A stretch of DNA of 64,000 bases from Clostridium nigeriense. Its GTDB lineage: Bacteria > Bacillota > Clostridia > Clostridiales > Clostridiaceae. The notes beneath the pieces were generated by a model. The model was not told the origin of the DNA, did not search any database, and saw only the letters and a program-made list of their open reading frames with translations. The position numbers and the translations under genes were made by a program. The stretch is taken from contig NZ_LT575472.1 in assembly GCF_900086595.1 (NCBI RefSeq), positions 1,757,971 through 1,821,970 on the forward strand. Reading direction: 5' to 3'. The number at the start of each line of letters is the position of its first letter. Positions within the stretch are counted from its first letter, which is position 1. Below, piece after piece: positions 1 to 9,495 of this stretch.

Positions 1-52
1 GCTCTATATAGAGAATTTCTCCACCCAAATGGTAGGAGTTCTAATATAAAAA

Positions 53-88
53 TGACAAGGATGTCAATTTGAAAATCAAGGAGGAATT
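53..88 (+). promoter_or_regulatory. Flagellin leader: CsrA-type hairpin plus Shine-Dalgarno
   Basis: Positions 53-66 form a 5-bp stem (TGACA / TGTCA) that presents AGGA in the loop, followed at 78-88 by AAGGAGGAATT just before the ATG at 94. CsrA is known to bind ACANGGANGT-like sequence with GGA in a hairpin loop and often a second GGA in the Shine-Dalgarno; both elements are present. In B. subtilis the hag leader is controlled this way, with FliW as antagonist. Binding here is inferred; csrA and fliW are not in the window and may lie to the left. Confidence 0.6.
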
Positions 89-93
89 ATAAA

Positions 94-912
94 ATGATAA
101 TTAATCACAATATGAATGCGTTAAATGCACACAGAAACATGACAGGAAATACAGCAACAGCTGGAAAATCAATGGAAAAATTAAGCTCAGGTTTAAGAAT
201 AAACAGAGCTGGTGATGATGCTGCAGGACTTGCAATATCAGAAAAAATGAGAGGACAAATTAGAGGTTTAGACCAAGCATCAAGAAACTCTCAAGATTCT
301 ATATCATTAATCCAAACAGCTGAAGGAGCTTTAAATGAAACTCATTCAATACTTCAAAGAATGAGAGAATTAGCAGTTCAAGGAGCTAATGATACAAATG
401 TAACTGTAGATAGAACAGCTATAAAGGCAGAAATGGATCAATTAAGTTCAGAAATAACAAGAATATCAAGTCAAACAGAATTCAATGAGCAAAAGCTATT
501 AGATGGTAAGTTTACAGGAAAGCAATTCCAAGTTGGAGCTAATAAAGGACAAACTATAAGTTTATCAATCAATGGTATGTCAGCTACAAATTTATCTGTA
601 AGTGGTGCTAATATTGCTGTAACTAATACTACTGTTGCAAATACATCTATTTCTAATATAAATAAGGCAATAGAAACAGTATCAACAGAAAGATCAAAGC
701 TTGGAGCATTACAAAACAGATTAGAACATACAATTAATAATTTAGGAACTGCATCAGAAAACTTAACAGCAGCTGAAAGCAGAGTAAGAGATGTTGATAT
801 GGCTAAAGAAATGATGACATTCTCAAAGAATAATATATTACAACAAGCTGCACAAGCAATGCTTGCACAAGCTAATCAACAACCACAAGGAGTTCTTCAA
901 TTATTAAGATAA
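94..912 (+). CDS. Flagellin (copy 1)
   Basis: The product is the 272-residue structural subunit of the flagellar filament, exported through the flagellar type III channel. It shows the conserved flagellin N-terminal helical region (start [15 protein letters not shown], then [19 protein letters not shown]) and the matching C-terminal region ending in [11 protein letters not shown]. It is short for a flagellin and consists essentially of the D0 and D1 domains with a small variable centre at about residues 150-200 and no D2/D3 outer domains. The start is fixed by AAGGAGG eight bases upstream. A near copy follows at 1039. The next genes form a glycan island, so this subunit is a probable glycosylation target, by inference. 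Confidence 0.96.
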   Translation: MIINHNMNALNAHRNMTGNTATAGKSMEKLSSGLRINRAGDDAAGLAISEKMRGQIRGLDQASRNSQDSISLIQTAEGALNETHSILQRMRELAVQGANDTNVTVDRTAIKAEMDQLSSEITRISSQTEFNEQKLLDGKFTGKQFQVGANKGQTISLSINGMSATNLSVSGANIAVTNTTVANTSISNINKAIETVSTERSKLGALQNRLEHTINNLGTASENLTAAESRVRDVDMAKEMMTFSKNNILQQAAQAMLAQANQQPQGVLQLLR

Positions 913-958
913 GCAAGTATTTAAATTTATTCATTCAAAGCATTAAAAAGGAGTAAAT

Positions 959-985
959 TTGAATAAAGAAAGATGTTTTTATAAT
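959..985 (+). promoter_or_regulatory. Candidate promoter for flagellin copy 2
   Basis: TTGAAT (959-964) and TATAAT (980-985) are separated by 15 bases, shorter than the preferred 17. It sits directly upstream of an inverted repeat (981-999) and the leader hairpin. No clear flagellar-sigma consensus was seen here, and the gene could also be read from the copy 1 promoter because no terminator separates them. Confidence 0.3.
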
Positions 986-998
986 GTTAATAACATTA

Positions 999-1030
999 TG
1001 ACAAGGATGTCAATTTAAAAATCAAGGAGG
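999..1030 (+). promoter_or_regulatory. Flagellin copy 2 leader: CsrA-type hairpin plus Shine-Dalgarno
   Basis: The same TGACA-AGGA-TGTCA hairpin occurs at 999-1012, followed by AAGGAGG at 1024-1030 and ATG at 1039. The block from the hairpin to the Shine-Dalgarno is almost base-for-base the same as in front of copy 1, while the DNA further upstream differs. This points to selection on the leader or recent duplication. An additional inverted repeat (ATAATGTTA / TAACATTAT, 981-999) abuts the hairpin. Confidence 0.6.
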
Positions 1031-1038
1031 AATTTATT

Positions 1039-1851
1039 ATGATAATTAATCACAATATGAATGCATTAAATGCACACAGAAACATGACAGGAAACACAAC
1101 AACAGCTGGTAAGTCAATGGAAAAATTAAGCTCAGGTTTAAGAATAAACAGAGCTGGTGATGATGCTGCAGGACTTGCAATATCAGAAAAAATGAGAGGA
1201 CAAATCAGAGGTTTAGATCAAGCTGGAAGAAACTCTCAAGATTCTATATCATTAATCCAAACAGCTGAAGGAGCTTTAAATGAAACTCATTCAATACTTC
1301 AAAGAATGAGAGAATTAGCAGTTCAAGGAGCTAATGATACAAATGTAACTGTAGATAGATCAGCTATAAAAGCAGAAATAGATCAATTAAGTTCAGAAAT
1401 AACAAGAATATCAAGTCAAACAGAATTCAATGAGCAAAAATTATTAGATAATACTTTTGCAGGAAAGCAATTCCAAGTTGGAGCTAATAAAGGACAAACT
1501 ATAAGCTTGTCAATTAGTGGTATGTCAGCTACAAGTTTAAAAGTAGATTCTTTAGCTGTTGATACTGTTGCAAATGCAAATACTGCAATTTCAAGTATAA
1601 GTTCAGCAATAACAAAGGTTTCAACAGAAAGATCAAAGCTTGGAGCATTACAAAACAGATTAGAACATACAATTAATAATTTAGGAACTGCGTCAGAAAA
1701 CTTAACAGCAGCTGAGAGCAGAGTAAGAGATGTTGATATGGCTAAAGAAATGATGACATTCTCAAAGAATAACATATTACAACAAGCTGCACAAGCAATG
1801 CTTGCACAAGCTAATCAACAACCACAAGGAGTTCTTCAATTATTAAGATAA
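1039..1851 (+). CDS. Flagellin (copy 2)
   Basis: The product is a 270-residue filament subunit with the same D0/D1-only layout as copy 1. The first ~145 and last ~75 residues are almost identical between the two copies, also at DNA level, while about residues 145-195 differ (this copy has [19 protein letters not shown]). That pattern suggests gene conversion of the ends with a free-running centre. Both genes probably contribute subunits to one filament. A strong terminator follows, so the flagellin pair is separated from the glycan genes. Confidence 0.96.
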   Translation: MIINHNMNALNAHRNMTGNTTTAGKSMEKLSSGLRINRAGDDAAGLAISEKMRGQIRGLDQAGRNSQDSISLIQTAEGALNETHSILQRMRELAVQGANDTNVTVDRSAIKAEIDQLSSEITRISSQTEFNEQKLLDNTFAGKQFQVGANKGQTISLSISGMSATSLKVDSLAVDTVANANTAISSISSAITKVSTERSKLGALQNRLEHTINNLGTASENLTAAESRVRDVDMAKEMMTFSKNNILQQAAQAMLAQANQQPQGVLQLLR

Positions 1852-1880
1852 TTAAAGAGCAAAGTTAAAACTTTAGTTAA

Positions 1881-1920
1881 GAGAGTATAATAATTTGATT
1901 ATTATACTCTCTTGTTTTAT
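1881..1920 (+). terminator. Rho-independent terminator after flagellin pair
   Basis: A perfect 13-bp stem (GAGAGTATAATAA, 1881-1893, pairing with 1899-1911) with a 5-base loop is followed by CTTGTTTTAT. Confidence 0.85.
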
Positions 1921-2002
1921 ATAAAGATTTTTAATTAATATACGATAAATAAAATAAAGATTAGTTTTGTGGATTTAAATAGAATTTAAGGAGTTAATAT
2001 AT

Positions 2003-4036
2003 ATGAAAAAAAAATTAAGTATATGCATGATGGTTAAAGACGAAGAAAAAAATATAAGAAGATGTTGTGAGAGTGTTAAAAATCTATGTAACAGTATTGC
2101 AGAACTAATAATTGTAGATACGGGTTCTAGTGATAATACAGTAAGTATAGCTAAGGAGTATACAGATAAAGTTTATTTTCATAAGTGGAATAATAACTTC
2201 TCAGAAATGAGAAATATAACTATCAGTTATGCCACAGGAGAATGGATATTTATTTTAGATGCAGATGAAGAAGTTTTAGAAGAAGATAAACTAAAAAAAT
2301 ATCTTTTAGATAAAAATATTAATAAAAATAATACATTAATTTGTAACATAAGAAATTATAATGATTTAAATGATGAAAGTACTGTAGCTATGACTCCATC
2401 ACCTAGATTTTTTAAAAATGATGGGGAGTTTAAATACTTAGGTTCTGTACATAATCAACCAATTTATAAAAATCCAATACATAAAATTAATTTATATATA
2501 AATCATTATGGATATAATGTTAAAGATAAGGAACTTATGGAAAAAAAATTTATACGAACAAAGAGTATATTAGAAAAAGAATTGAAAAGTGATCCCGAAA
2601 ATATATATTATATTTTTCAATTAGGAGTAAGCTATGATATGCATAATGAATCTGAAAAGGCCTATAATATTTTTAAAAAGGCTTATGATATATTAAGTAG
2701 AAAGTCAAATAATGAAAAATATAAAAATAGTTATCTATATGCAGCCTTTGCAAGATGTGCGAATATAGTTAGAAAATTTGAAGTTTCAAGGCAAATATGT
2801 ACAGAGGGTATAACTATTAGAAATGATTATTTAGATTTATATTATTTAAGAGGAATAAATAATTTTATGTTATTTAGTTATAAAGAAGCTATTATGGATT
2901 TTGAAAAATATTTTGATTTGTTAAGTAGGTTTGATAAATTAGAGATTTCACAGGATTTATCTATAAGTTGTTATAATATAGAAAATGGATTTCAAAATAC
3001 AGCTAGGATAAATTTAATATCTTGCTATTTGAATGAAAAGGAATATAATAAAGCTTTATTAGAAATAGATAAACTTGAAAATATTGGGGATAAAAGAGTA
3101 TGTATTAATGCAATAATAGGATATTTGAAGGAAGAAGATATTCTAGAACTTTATAAAAAACTAGATTTTAACAATAGACAAATGATTTCAGAAATAATAG
3201 AAAATAAGTATATAGATTTAAATAAAAACATTAGATATGGATTATCAAAAATTAGTGATATTTATGGTGATTATAATAAAATATTAATTGAAAAAGATAT
3301 AGATAAACAAAATGAATTAATTAATAACTTTTTAACATTATATGATTTGAATAATAATGAAAGTTTTTATTCAAGGATAATAGAAATTTGTATAAATAAT
3401 AATATTGATATAAGTGCTTTTTTGAAAAAAATAAGTTTTAAAAATAGTTCTAAATTTGTGCAATATTTAATTAGTGACAAGTCTATAGATAATAATAATT
3501 TTATTGCAGCAATGGATGATAAGATTAAAAATGGAGATTTATCACAAATAAAATTTTTTAGTAATTATTTATATGAATTTTTACTGGCTAATAAAACAGA
3601 TGTAAATATACAATTAATTATTAAATATATTTTGTTGAATATAAAATATATAACGTCAATTTATAAAGATGAAGTGCTTTTAGCAGAAAATATGTATTTA
3701 TTAGCAGATAGAGAAAGATTTTGTCTTTATATTTATGAGGCATTCAGTTACAAAAATACTGATGTTAAATATTCTATTGATTTACTTAAAAATGCTTTGA
3801 TTATTGAGCCACAATTTAAAGATATTATTAAACTATTAAGTAATTTATTTATTGAGAATTCCTTTATTAATAATGAAATGGATCAATGTAAGAAAGAATT
3901 TAAAAATATTATTTTAAATTTATTAATGGAAAATAAATTAGAGGAAGCTAAAAAGAATATCAATGAATACAATAAGATACTAGATAGGGATGAAGATATT
4001 ATTTTTTATGAAGAATATATTAATATAGTTTATTAA
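2003..4036 (+). CDS. Glycosyltransferase family 2 with long TPR-like tail
   Basis: The product (677 aa) has a family 2 (GT-A fold) glycosyltransferase domain in about the first 170 residues. It starts LSICMMVKDEEKNIRRCCES, continues with the nucleotide-binding stretch IIVDTGSSDNT and a DxD-type metal motif in FILDADEE (about residue 90). The remaining ~450 residues are helical and repeat-like, with TPR-type segments (for example DPENIYYIFQLGVSYDMHNE). Such proteins next to flagellin genes are known in clostridia as flagellin or surface glycan transferases. A Shine-Dalgarno (TAAGGAG) lies 10 bases upstream. Acceptor and sugar cannot be told. The composition is more AT-rich than the flagellar operon. 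Confidence 0.85.
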   Translation: MKKKLSICMMVKDEEKNIRRCCESVKNLCNSIAELIIVDTGSSDNTVSIAKEYTDKVYFHKWNNNFSEMRNITISYATGEWIFILDADEEVLEEDKLKKYLLDKNINKNNTLICNIRNYNDLNDESTVAMTPSPRFFKNDGEFKYLGSVHNQPIYKNPIHKINLYINHYGYNVKDKELMEKKFIRTKSILEKELKSDPENIYYIFQLGVSYDMHNESEKAYNIFKKAYDILSRKSNNEKYKNSYLYAAFARCANIVRKFEVSRQICTEGITIRNDYLDLYYLRGINNFMLFSYKEAIMDFEKYFDLLSRFDKLEISQDLSISCYNIENGFQNTARINLISCYLNEKEYNKALLEIDKLENIGDKRVCINAIIGYLKEEDILELYKKLDFNNRQMISEIIENKYIDLNKNIRYGLSKISDIYGDYNKILIEKDIDKQNELINNFLTLYDLNNNESFYSRIIEICINNNIDISAFLKKISFKNSSKFVQYLISDKSIDNNNFIAAMDDKIKNGDLSQIKFFSNYLYEFLLANKTDVNIQLIIKYILLNIKYITSIYKDEVLLAENMYLLADRERFCLYIYEAFSYKNTDVKYSIDLLKNALIIEPQFKDIIKLLSNLFIENSFINNEMDQCKKEFKNIILNLLMENKLEEAKKNINEYNKILDRDEDIIFYEEYINIVY

Positions 4037-4083
4037 AGACTAATATTAATCTACAGTTAAACGTTAGGGAAGAAGTAATTGAA

Positions 4084-4511
4084 ATGATTTCAGTTTTTAT
4101 TACATTCAAAAATGAGGAAAGTAACATAGCTAAGTGATTGAAATCTATTAAAAAATATAATTTCAAAATATTAAATTATTACTAAAAGAACTTAAATTGG
4201 AATTTAAGGAGCCTTATTTATATTATGTACTTGGTAAAAGCTATTATATGAAAAATAATTATCAAGAAGCTACTAATAGTTTAAAAACGGCTATTGATTT
4301 AACTGTCAATAAAAATAGTAATTATGTAGAAGGTCTTATAGAAACTTATGTGTATTCTTTGGTAAATAGAAACCAATATAGTAAGTCTATGAAATTGTTA
4401 AATTTATATTACGAATATTCAAATTCTGGGGATTTTATATTTTTAGCAACGCTAATATTAATGAATAATGCTTATATTAGGATTTTTGATAAATATAATT
4501 GTAGAAAATAA
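4084..4511 (+). pseudogene. Decayed glycosyltransferase with TPR remnant
   Basis: An ATG at 4084 opens a frame reading MISVFITFKNEESNIAK, the typical start of a family 2 glycosyltransferase, then hits TGA at 4135 and soon TAA. In another frame, from about 4168 to 4511, the sequence reads as a TPR segment (YLYYVLGKSYYMKNNYQEA and so on) that resembles the tails of the two neighbouring transferases. The catalytic domain between is missing. The simplest reading is a third TPR-glycosyltransferase gene that lost its middle by deletion and picked up a nonsense codon. The 104-codon open frame from TTG 4197 to 4511 has no good Shine-Dalgarno and is unlikely to be translated usefully. Confidence 0.7.
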
Positions 4512-4684
4512 ACTTATGTATTTTATTAAAGTAATAATAAAAGAACTAATATCGGTTTTGTTTATTGTTTTCTAATCTTCTTGTGGTAATAACTGGTTAT
4601 AGCAAAACTTAATGGTTTCCTATAGGAGAGAAGACAATCTTAATATAACTTAACAGATAGTACTAAATTTTACGGGGGATAATT

Positions 4685-6076
4685 ATGAATGAAGAATTAG
4701 AAAACTTAAAATCTAAGTTATTATATAATATAGGAATATTAATAGATAATAATTTATTAGTTGAAGCTAAAAATTTTATAGAAGAATATGAAAAAATGTT
4801 TAAAGATGATATTAAAATATTTTCAGCTAAATCTATTTTGTTAATGCTAGAAGGAAAAATAGATGAAGCAGAAATGATATTAAAAAAAGGGCTGAAAATT
4901 GATCCGCAAAATCAAGATTTACTTTATAACTTAAGTTATTTAATGAGTAAAAAAAAGAATAATATTGAAGCTGTAGAGCTATATTGTAAAGCAAAGCTAT
5001 CTATTCCAGATACTAATATAAAAGTAAAAAGTATAATTTCAGATGTAGAGTCTATAAATAATAAAGATAATAATTTAAGGGCTTTACATGGCACTATGGA
5101 AATTGCAAATCAAATGTACACTATAACAGAAGGATTAAAAAGATTAGGAGTTAAAACTAAAACATTAAACTATTATCCTAGTTATTTAGGATATAAGTCT
5201 GATTATACAATAGATGTAAATTCATTTAAATCTTGGGAAGAAGCTAATTTTGAAATTAAAAATTTAGTCCCAAAGTTGATATCAGAAAATGATGTATTTC
5301 ATTTTTACTTTGGTACAAGTATGACTTTAGATTACAGTGATTTACCTTTATTAAAAGAGCTGGGTAAAAAAGTAATAATGCAATATGTTGGTTCTGATGT
5401 TAGAATGTATTCTAAGGCAATAAAATTAAATAAATATGCTGTAGCTAAGGATAGGAATGAAGATAATATAAAAAGAAAATTAGAGTTTATATCTAGGTAT
5501 GTTCCAAATTGTTTAGTAGATTATGAACTTGCTGAGTATGTTAAGGATTATCATTCTAATATCCATTATATAAGAGCTGCTATAGATTTAAGTAAATATA
5601 AATGTGTTAAAGAAGTATCTAATAAGAAATTTAAAATAGTTCATGCTCCAACTGCGCCGGAGATTAAAGGTACAAGATATATTTTAAAAGCAATTGAAGA
5701 ATTAAAAGAAAAATATGATTTTGATTTTGAACTTGTTCAAGGAATGTCACATGAACAAGCTACTAAAATATATGAGAAAGCAGATTTAATTATAGATCAA
5801 ATATTAATTGGATCTTATGGATTATTTGCAGTTGAATCAATGGCAATGGGAAAACCTGTAATTTGTTGGATAAGTGATTTTATGAAAGAAAAATATCCTA
5901 AAGAATTGCCTATAATATCGGCAAATCCTGATAATATTAAAGAAAAAATAGAGTATGCTATTAAAAATAAAGACATGCTTAAGGGAATTGGTCTTGAAGG
6001 TAGAAAATATGTTGAAAAATATCATGATATGAATATAATAGCCAAAGACATGATGGAAATATACAAAGAATTATAA
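4685..6076 (+). CDS. TPR plus GT4-like glycosyltransferase
   Basis: The product has 463 residues. About residues 1-105 are helical and TPR-like (DEAEMILKKGLKIDPQNQDL). From about residue 130 onward it looks like a GT-B fold, family 4-type glycosyltransferase: MEIANQMYTITEGLKRLG, a second-domain start KFKIVHAPTAPEIKGT, and the donor-binding motif GLFAVESMAMGKPVICW near residue 385 (E-x7-type arrangement). No membrane segment is visible, so it is probably cytosolic. The start follows GGGGGAT. It opens the run of sugar genes that continues to 12092. The role as flagellin glycan transferase is inferred from position. Confidence 0.82.
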   Translation: MNEELENLKSKLLYNIGILIDNNLLVEAKNFIEEYEKMFKDDIKIFSAKSILLMLEGKIDEAEMILKKGLKIDPQNQDLLYNLSYLMSKKKNNIEAVELYCKAKLSIPDTNIKVKSIISDVESINNKDNNLRALHGTMEIANQMYTITEGLKRLGVKTKTLNYYPSYLGYKSDYTIDVNSFKSWEEANFEIKNLVPKLISENDVFHFYFGTSMTLDYSDLPLLKELGKKVIMQYVGSDVRMYSKAIKLNKYAVAKDRNEDNIKRKLEFISRYVPNCLVDYELAEYVKDYHSNIHYIRAAIDLSKYKCVKEVSNKKFKIVHAPTAPEIKGTRYILKAIEELKEKYDFDFELVQGMSHEQATKIYEKADLIIDQILIGSYGLFAVESMAMGKPVICWISDFMKEKYPKELPIISANPDNIKEKIEYAIKNKDMLKGIGLEGRKYVEKYHDMNIIAKDMMEIYKEL

Positions 6077-6091
6077 TTTTGGAGGTATAAT

Positions 6092-7054
6092 ATGATACAA
6101 GATAAAAGAATTTTATTAACAGGTGGAGCAGGTTTTATAGGTACGAAATTATGTAAAATACTTAGTAATGATAATGAAATATTAATATATGATAATTTAA
6201 AAAGAAATTCCATTAAGAACACAGATTTGTTAAAGAAAAATAATATTAAGTTAGTTGAAGGAGATATACTTGATTTTAATAATATTAAATCTATTGTAGA
6301 CGAATTTAAGCCAAATATTATAATTCATCTAGCGGCGATAGCAGGAATAGATACAGTTATTAAAAGTCCTGTAACTACTATGAAGGTTAATATGATTGGT
6401 ACATATAATGTTTTAGAGGCCATAAAAAATCATAAAATTGATAGGTTTATAGACTTTTCAACATCAGAGGTATTTGGTTCTTATGCATATAAAGTTGATG
6501 AGCAACATACAACGAATTTAGCACCAGTAGGAGAAGCAAGATGGACTTATTCTGTGTCAAAACTTGCTGGAGAACATTTAGCTCATAGTTATTATAAGGA
6601 ATACGGATTACCAATAGTAACAGTAAGACCATTTAATATATATGGAGAAGGGCAGGTTGGAGAAGGGGCTATTCACCAATTTGTAATAAGAGCTATTAAA
6701 AATGAAGAAATACAAATACATGGTGATGGCGATCAAATAAGATCTTGGTGTTATGTTGATGATTTTGTAGAGGGAATAATGCTTTGTTTAGAAAAGGAAG
6801 AGGCAATAGGTCAATCTTTTAATATAGGAAATACAAGAGGTACAGTAACTATTTCTATGCTTGCATACATAATAAAAAGTATAGCAAATTCTAAATCAGA
6901 TATAGTTTATGTACCCAAAAATTACGTTGATGTAGAACTTAGGATTCCAAATATAGATAAAGCAAAATCAGTATTAGGTTATGAACCTAAGTATGATTTA
7001 AATAAAGGATTAGAAAAAACTATTGAATGGTATAGAGAGGTTTTAAATGATTAA
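6092..7054 (+). CDS. NAD-dependent sugar epimerase/dehydratase (extended SDR)
   Basis: The product (320 aa) is an extended short-chain dehydrogenase acting on a nucleotide sugar. The Rossmann motif TGGAGFIGT lies at residues 10-18, the active-site YSVSK (Y-x3-K) near residue 150, and the typical RPFNIYGEG substrate-loop segment near 180. It is in the family that includes UDP-glucose 4-epimerase and NDP-sugar 4,6-dehydratases; the exact reaction cannot be fixed. The Shine-Dalgarno GGAGG is seven bases upstream. The gene overlaps the next one (aminotransferase) by 8 bases, so the two are probably translationally coupled. Together they could make a keto sugar and aminate it. Confidence 0.88.
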   Translation: MIQDKRILLTGGAGFIGTKLCKILSNDNEILIYDNLKRNSIKNTDLLKKNNIKLVEGDILDFNNIKSIVDEFKPNIIIHLAAIAGIDTVIKSPVTTMKVNMIGTYNVLEAIKNHKIDRFIDFSTSEVFGSYAYKVDEQHTTNLAPVGEARWTYSVSKLAGEHLAHSYYKEYGLPIVTVRPFNIYGEGQVGEGAIHQFVIRAIKNEEIQIHGDGDQIRSWCYVDDFVEGIMLCLEKEEAIGQSFNIGNTRGTVTISMLAYIIKSIANSKSDIVYVPKNYVDVELRIPNIDKAKSVLGYEPKYDLNKGLEKTIEWYREVLND

Positions 7055-8162
7055 ACTTGCAGTTCCTGATATAGGAGAAGAAGAGTTAGAGGAAATAAAA
7101 AAAGTATTTGCTTCTAAAAACTTAGTACAAGGAGATAAGGTAGAAGAGTTTGAAAATGAAATAAAAAAGTATTTGAATGTAAAAAATGTAATTGCTGTAA
7201 GTAGTGGAACAGCAGCATTACATTTAGCTTTGTTAGCTTTAGGAATAGGTAATAATGATGAAGTAATTATACCAGATTTTACATTTCCGGCTACGGCAAA
7301 TGCTGTTGAACATGTGGGGGGAACTACTAAGTTTGTGGATATAAAATTAGATAGTCTATGTATTAATGCAGAAAAAATAGAAGAGGTAATTACAGATAAT
7401 ACTAAAGTAATAATTCCAGTTCATGAATTTGGACAGTGTGCAGACATGGATAAAATTATGGAAATAGCTAAAAAGCATAATCTTAAAATAATAGAAGATG
7501 CTGCATGTGCCCTTGGAGCAGAATATAAAGGGAAAAAGATTGGAACTATAGGTGATTTAGGCTGTTTTAGTTTTCATCCAAGAAAAGCTATAACTACTGG
7601 AGAAGGTGGAGTTATAGTTACTAGTAATGATGAACTAGCAGAGAAAATACGGGTGCTTAGGAATCATGGTTTAAATATTATAGATGGAAAACATCAATTT
7701 GTAATGGCTGGTTTAAACTACAGAATGACGAATATTCAAGGTGCTATTGGTGTAGTTCAAATGAAGAAAATAAAAAATATTATTAAAAAAAGAATAGAAA
7801 TGGCTCATGAATATAATGATATACTAAGAAGTATAAAAGGTATCACATTGCCAGAAGAAAAAAGTTATGGAAAACATGTATGGCAAACATATCATATAAT
7901 TTTAGATGAAAAAATAAATAGAGATGAACTGATTAAAAAATTAAAAGAAAAAGGCATAGAAACTAATTTTGGTGCATATGCAGTACATGTACAACCTTAT
8001 TATCAAAATAAATATAAACATAAAATTAGTGAATATATAAATTCAAATATTGCATATAAACAAGGATTAGCTTTGCCTCTGTATAGCGAAATGGATTATG
8101 AAACGGTAATAGAAATAAAAAATAAAATAGAAACAGTAATAAACGAATTAGGTTTTAGATAA
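7047..8162 (+). CDS. DegT/DnrJ/EryC1/StrS PLP aminotransferase
   Basis: The product (371 aa) belongs to the sugar aminotransferase family that adds an amino group to NDP-keto sugars using PLP. The start PDIGEEELEEIKKVF, the cofactor segment SSGTAALHLALLALG (about residues 53-67) and the Schiff-base lysine K180 in FSFHPRKAITTGEGG are all present, and the length is normal. It overlaps the upstream epimerase by 8 bases. The most likely product is an amino sugar for the flagellin glycan, by inference. Confidence 0.93.
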   Translation: MIKLAVPDIGEEELEEIKKVFASKNLVQGDKVEEFENEIKKYLNVKNVIAVSSGTAALHLALLALGIGNNDEVIIPDFTFPATANAVEHVGGTTKFVDIKLDSLCINAEKIEEVITDNTKVIIPVHEFGQCADMDKIMEIAKKHNLKIIEDAACALGAEYKGKKIGTIGDLGCFSFHPRKAITTGEGGVIVTSNDELAEKIRVLRNHGLNIIDGKHQFVMAGLNYRMTNIQGAIGVVQMKKIKNIIKKRIEMAHEYNDILRSIKGITLPEEKSYGKHVWQTYHIILDEKINRDELIKKLKEKGIETNFGAYAVHVQPYYQNKYKHKISEYINSNIAYKQGLALPLYSEMDYETVIEIKNKIETVINELGFR

Positions 8163-8183
8163 TTTAAGAGGAGATAATTTGAT

Positions 8184-9356
8184 ATGAAGTGTCCAATTTG
8201 TAACTCAGATAAAACAAGTAATTTTTTATCCATTGATAATTTACCATTAATTTTATTTCCTGTTAAGGGAGAGATGAGAGATAACATATTAAATAAAACT
8301 ATAGATTCATATTTTTGTGATGAATGCACTCATATATTTAAAAAACCACTAGATGAAAATGAATCTGATATTATTTATAAAAAATATTATTCATTTTATC
8401 CATTTGATAATCTTGAATCAATGAATGCTTCATATAGAAAGCCTTTTGCAGACCTATTTTCAAGAGTTTTAACAAGAGTGAAAGATAAGAAATTTAAAAC
8501 ATTATTAGAAGTTGGTTGTTCGTCAGGAAAGCAATTAGAAACTTATAATGGATACAACTTAGAGTGCTTTGGAATTGATCCTTCACCATTAAATGAAATG
8601 AATAATAATTTTATTTCAGGTAAATACGAAGAATATAAATTTAAAAATAAATTTGATATTATTGTATCTAGGTTTAATTTGGAGCATATAAATAATATTA
8701 ATTATTTTTTACAAAAAATTTACAGTGATTTAAGTGTTGATGGATTAGTATTTATTCAAGTTCCAAATATAAAAACTTATATTGAAAATTTAATTCCATT
8801 ATTCTTATCTCATGAACATATTCATTATTTTAATCCATATTCACTTTTTCTAGCAGTTAATAATAATCAATTCGAAATTATTGATGCTGAATATGATGAT
8901 AAACAAAGTATAATTTTAGGATTAAAAAAGAAACTGAGTAATATTTATGATTGGGAGAAAATTAATATATCAAAAACTGACCAATCATTTTACAGAAATT
9001 ACTTAATTAAAAGAAATAAGTTAAAAAATGACATAATAGAGAAAATAGATTTAGAAGCACAAACCTGTTTTTATGGTGCAGGAATGACTTTAGGCTGGTT
9101 ACTATATGACTTAGATTTAAAATCTAAAATATATAATTTTAGATTAATAGATGACAATAGCATTTTAAGAGGAAGGTTCTTTCCAGGAACCAATAATGAA
9201 ATAAATAATTTTAATAGTTTAAAGAAAGATATTAAATTAAATGTAATTTTAACACTTAATCCATTTTATCATAAAGATGTAATAAAAAAATTAAAGGACA
9301 TATCTGAAGATATAAATATTTTAGTGATAAATAAAAATGGATTAAAGAAAATTTAA
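8184..9356 (+). CDS. SAM-dependent C-methyltransferase-like protein with zinc-binding N-terminus
   Basis: The product (390 aa) has an N-terminal CPIC...CDEC zinc-ribbon-like part (C3, C6, C45, C48), a class I methyltransferase domain with the SAM motif LLEVGCSSGKQLE near residues 106-118 and HIHYFNPYSL near 212, and a C-terminal Rossmann-like part (FYGAGMTLGWLLYDL). This three-part order is that of NDP-hexose C-methyltransferases (TylC3/NovU type), which methylate a carbon of a keto sugar. GGAG is upstream. It lies behind the aminotransferase in the same direction, consistent with sugar tailoring. Substrate unknown. Confidence 0.8.
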   Translation: MKCPICNSDKTSNFLSIDNLPLILFPVKGEMRDNILNKTIDSYFCDECTHIFKKPLDENESDIIYKKYYSFYPFDNLESMNASYRKPFADLFSRVLTRVKDKKFKTLLEVGCSSGKQLETYNGYNLECFGIDPSPLNEMNNNFISGKYEEYKFKNKFDIIVSRFNLEHINNINYFLQKIYSDLSVDGLVFIQVPNIKTYIENLIPLFLSHEHIHYFNPYSLFLAVNNNQFEIIDAEYDDKQSIILGLKKKLSNIYDWEKINISKTDQSFYRNYLIKRNKLKNDIIEKIDLEAQTCFYGAGMTLGWLLYDLDLKSKIYNFRLIDDNSILRGRFFPGTNNEINNFNSLKKDIKLNVILTLNPFYHKDVIKKLKDISEDINILVINKNGLKKI

Positions 9357-9495
9357 AATATCATATATATGAAAAAAATATAGAGAAATCAAGTAGTTTT
9401 ATTTGATATAGAAAATAATTATATAAGAAATTTTTGTGTAGAGTTGAATCTAAAAAGTATAAAAATCATGTGATGTTTTGGAGTGATTTATATTA
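9357..9495 (+). other. Short AT-rich gap, no gene seen
   Basis: 139 bases between the methyltransferase and the next SDR gene, with several stop codons in every frame. No strong terminator is visible, so transcription may continue through. GGAG precedes the ATG at 9496. Confidence 0.4.

Noticed and set aside
1..93. Search for a flagellar-sigma promoter before flagellin copy 1
   Set aside because: No TAAA-N15-GCCGATAT-like match was found in the 93 bases available. The promoter may be left of the window.
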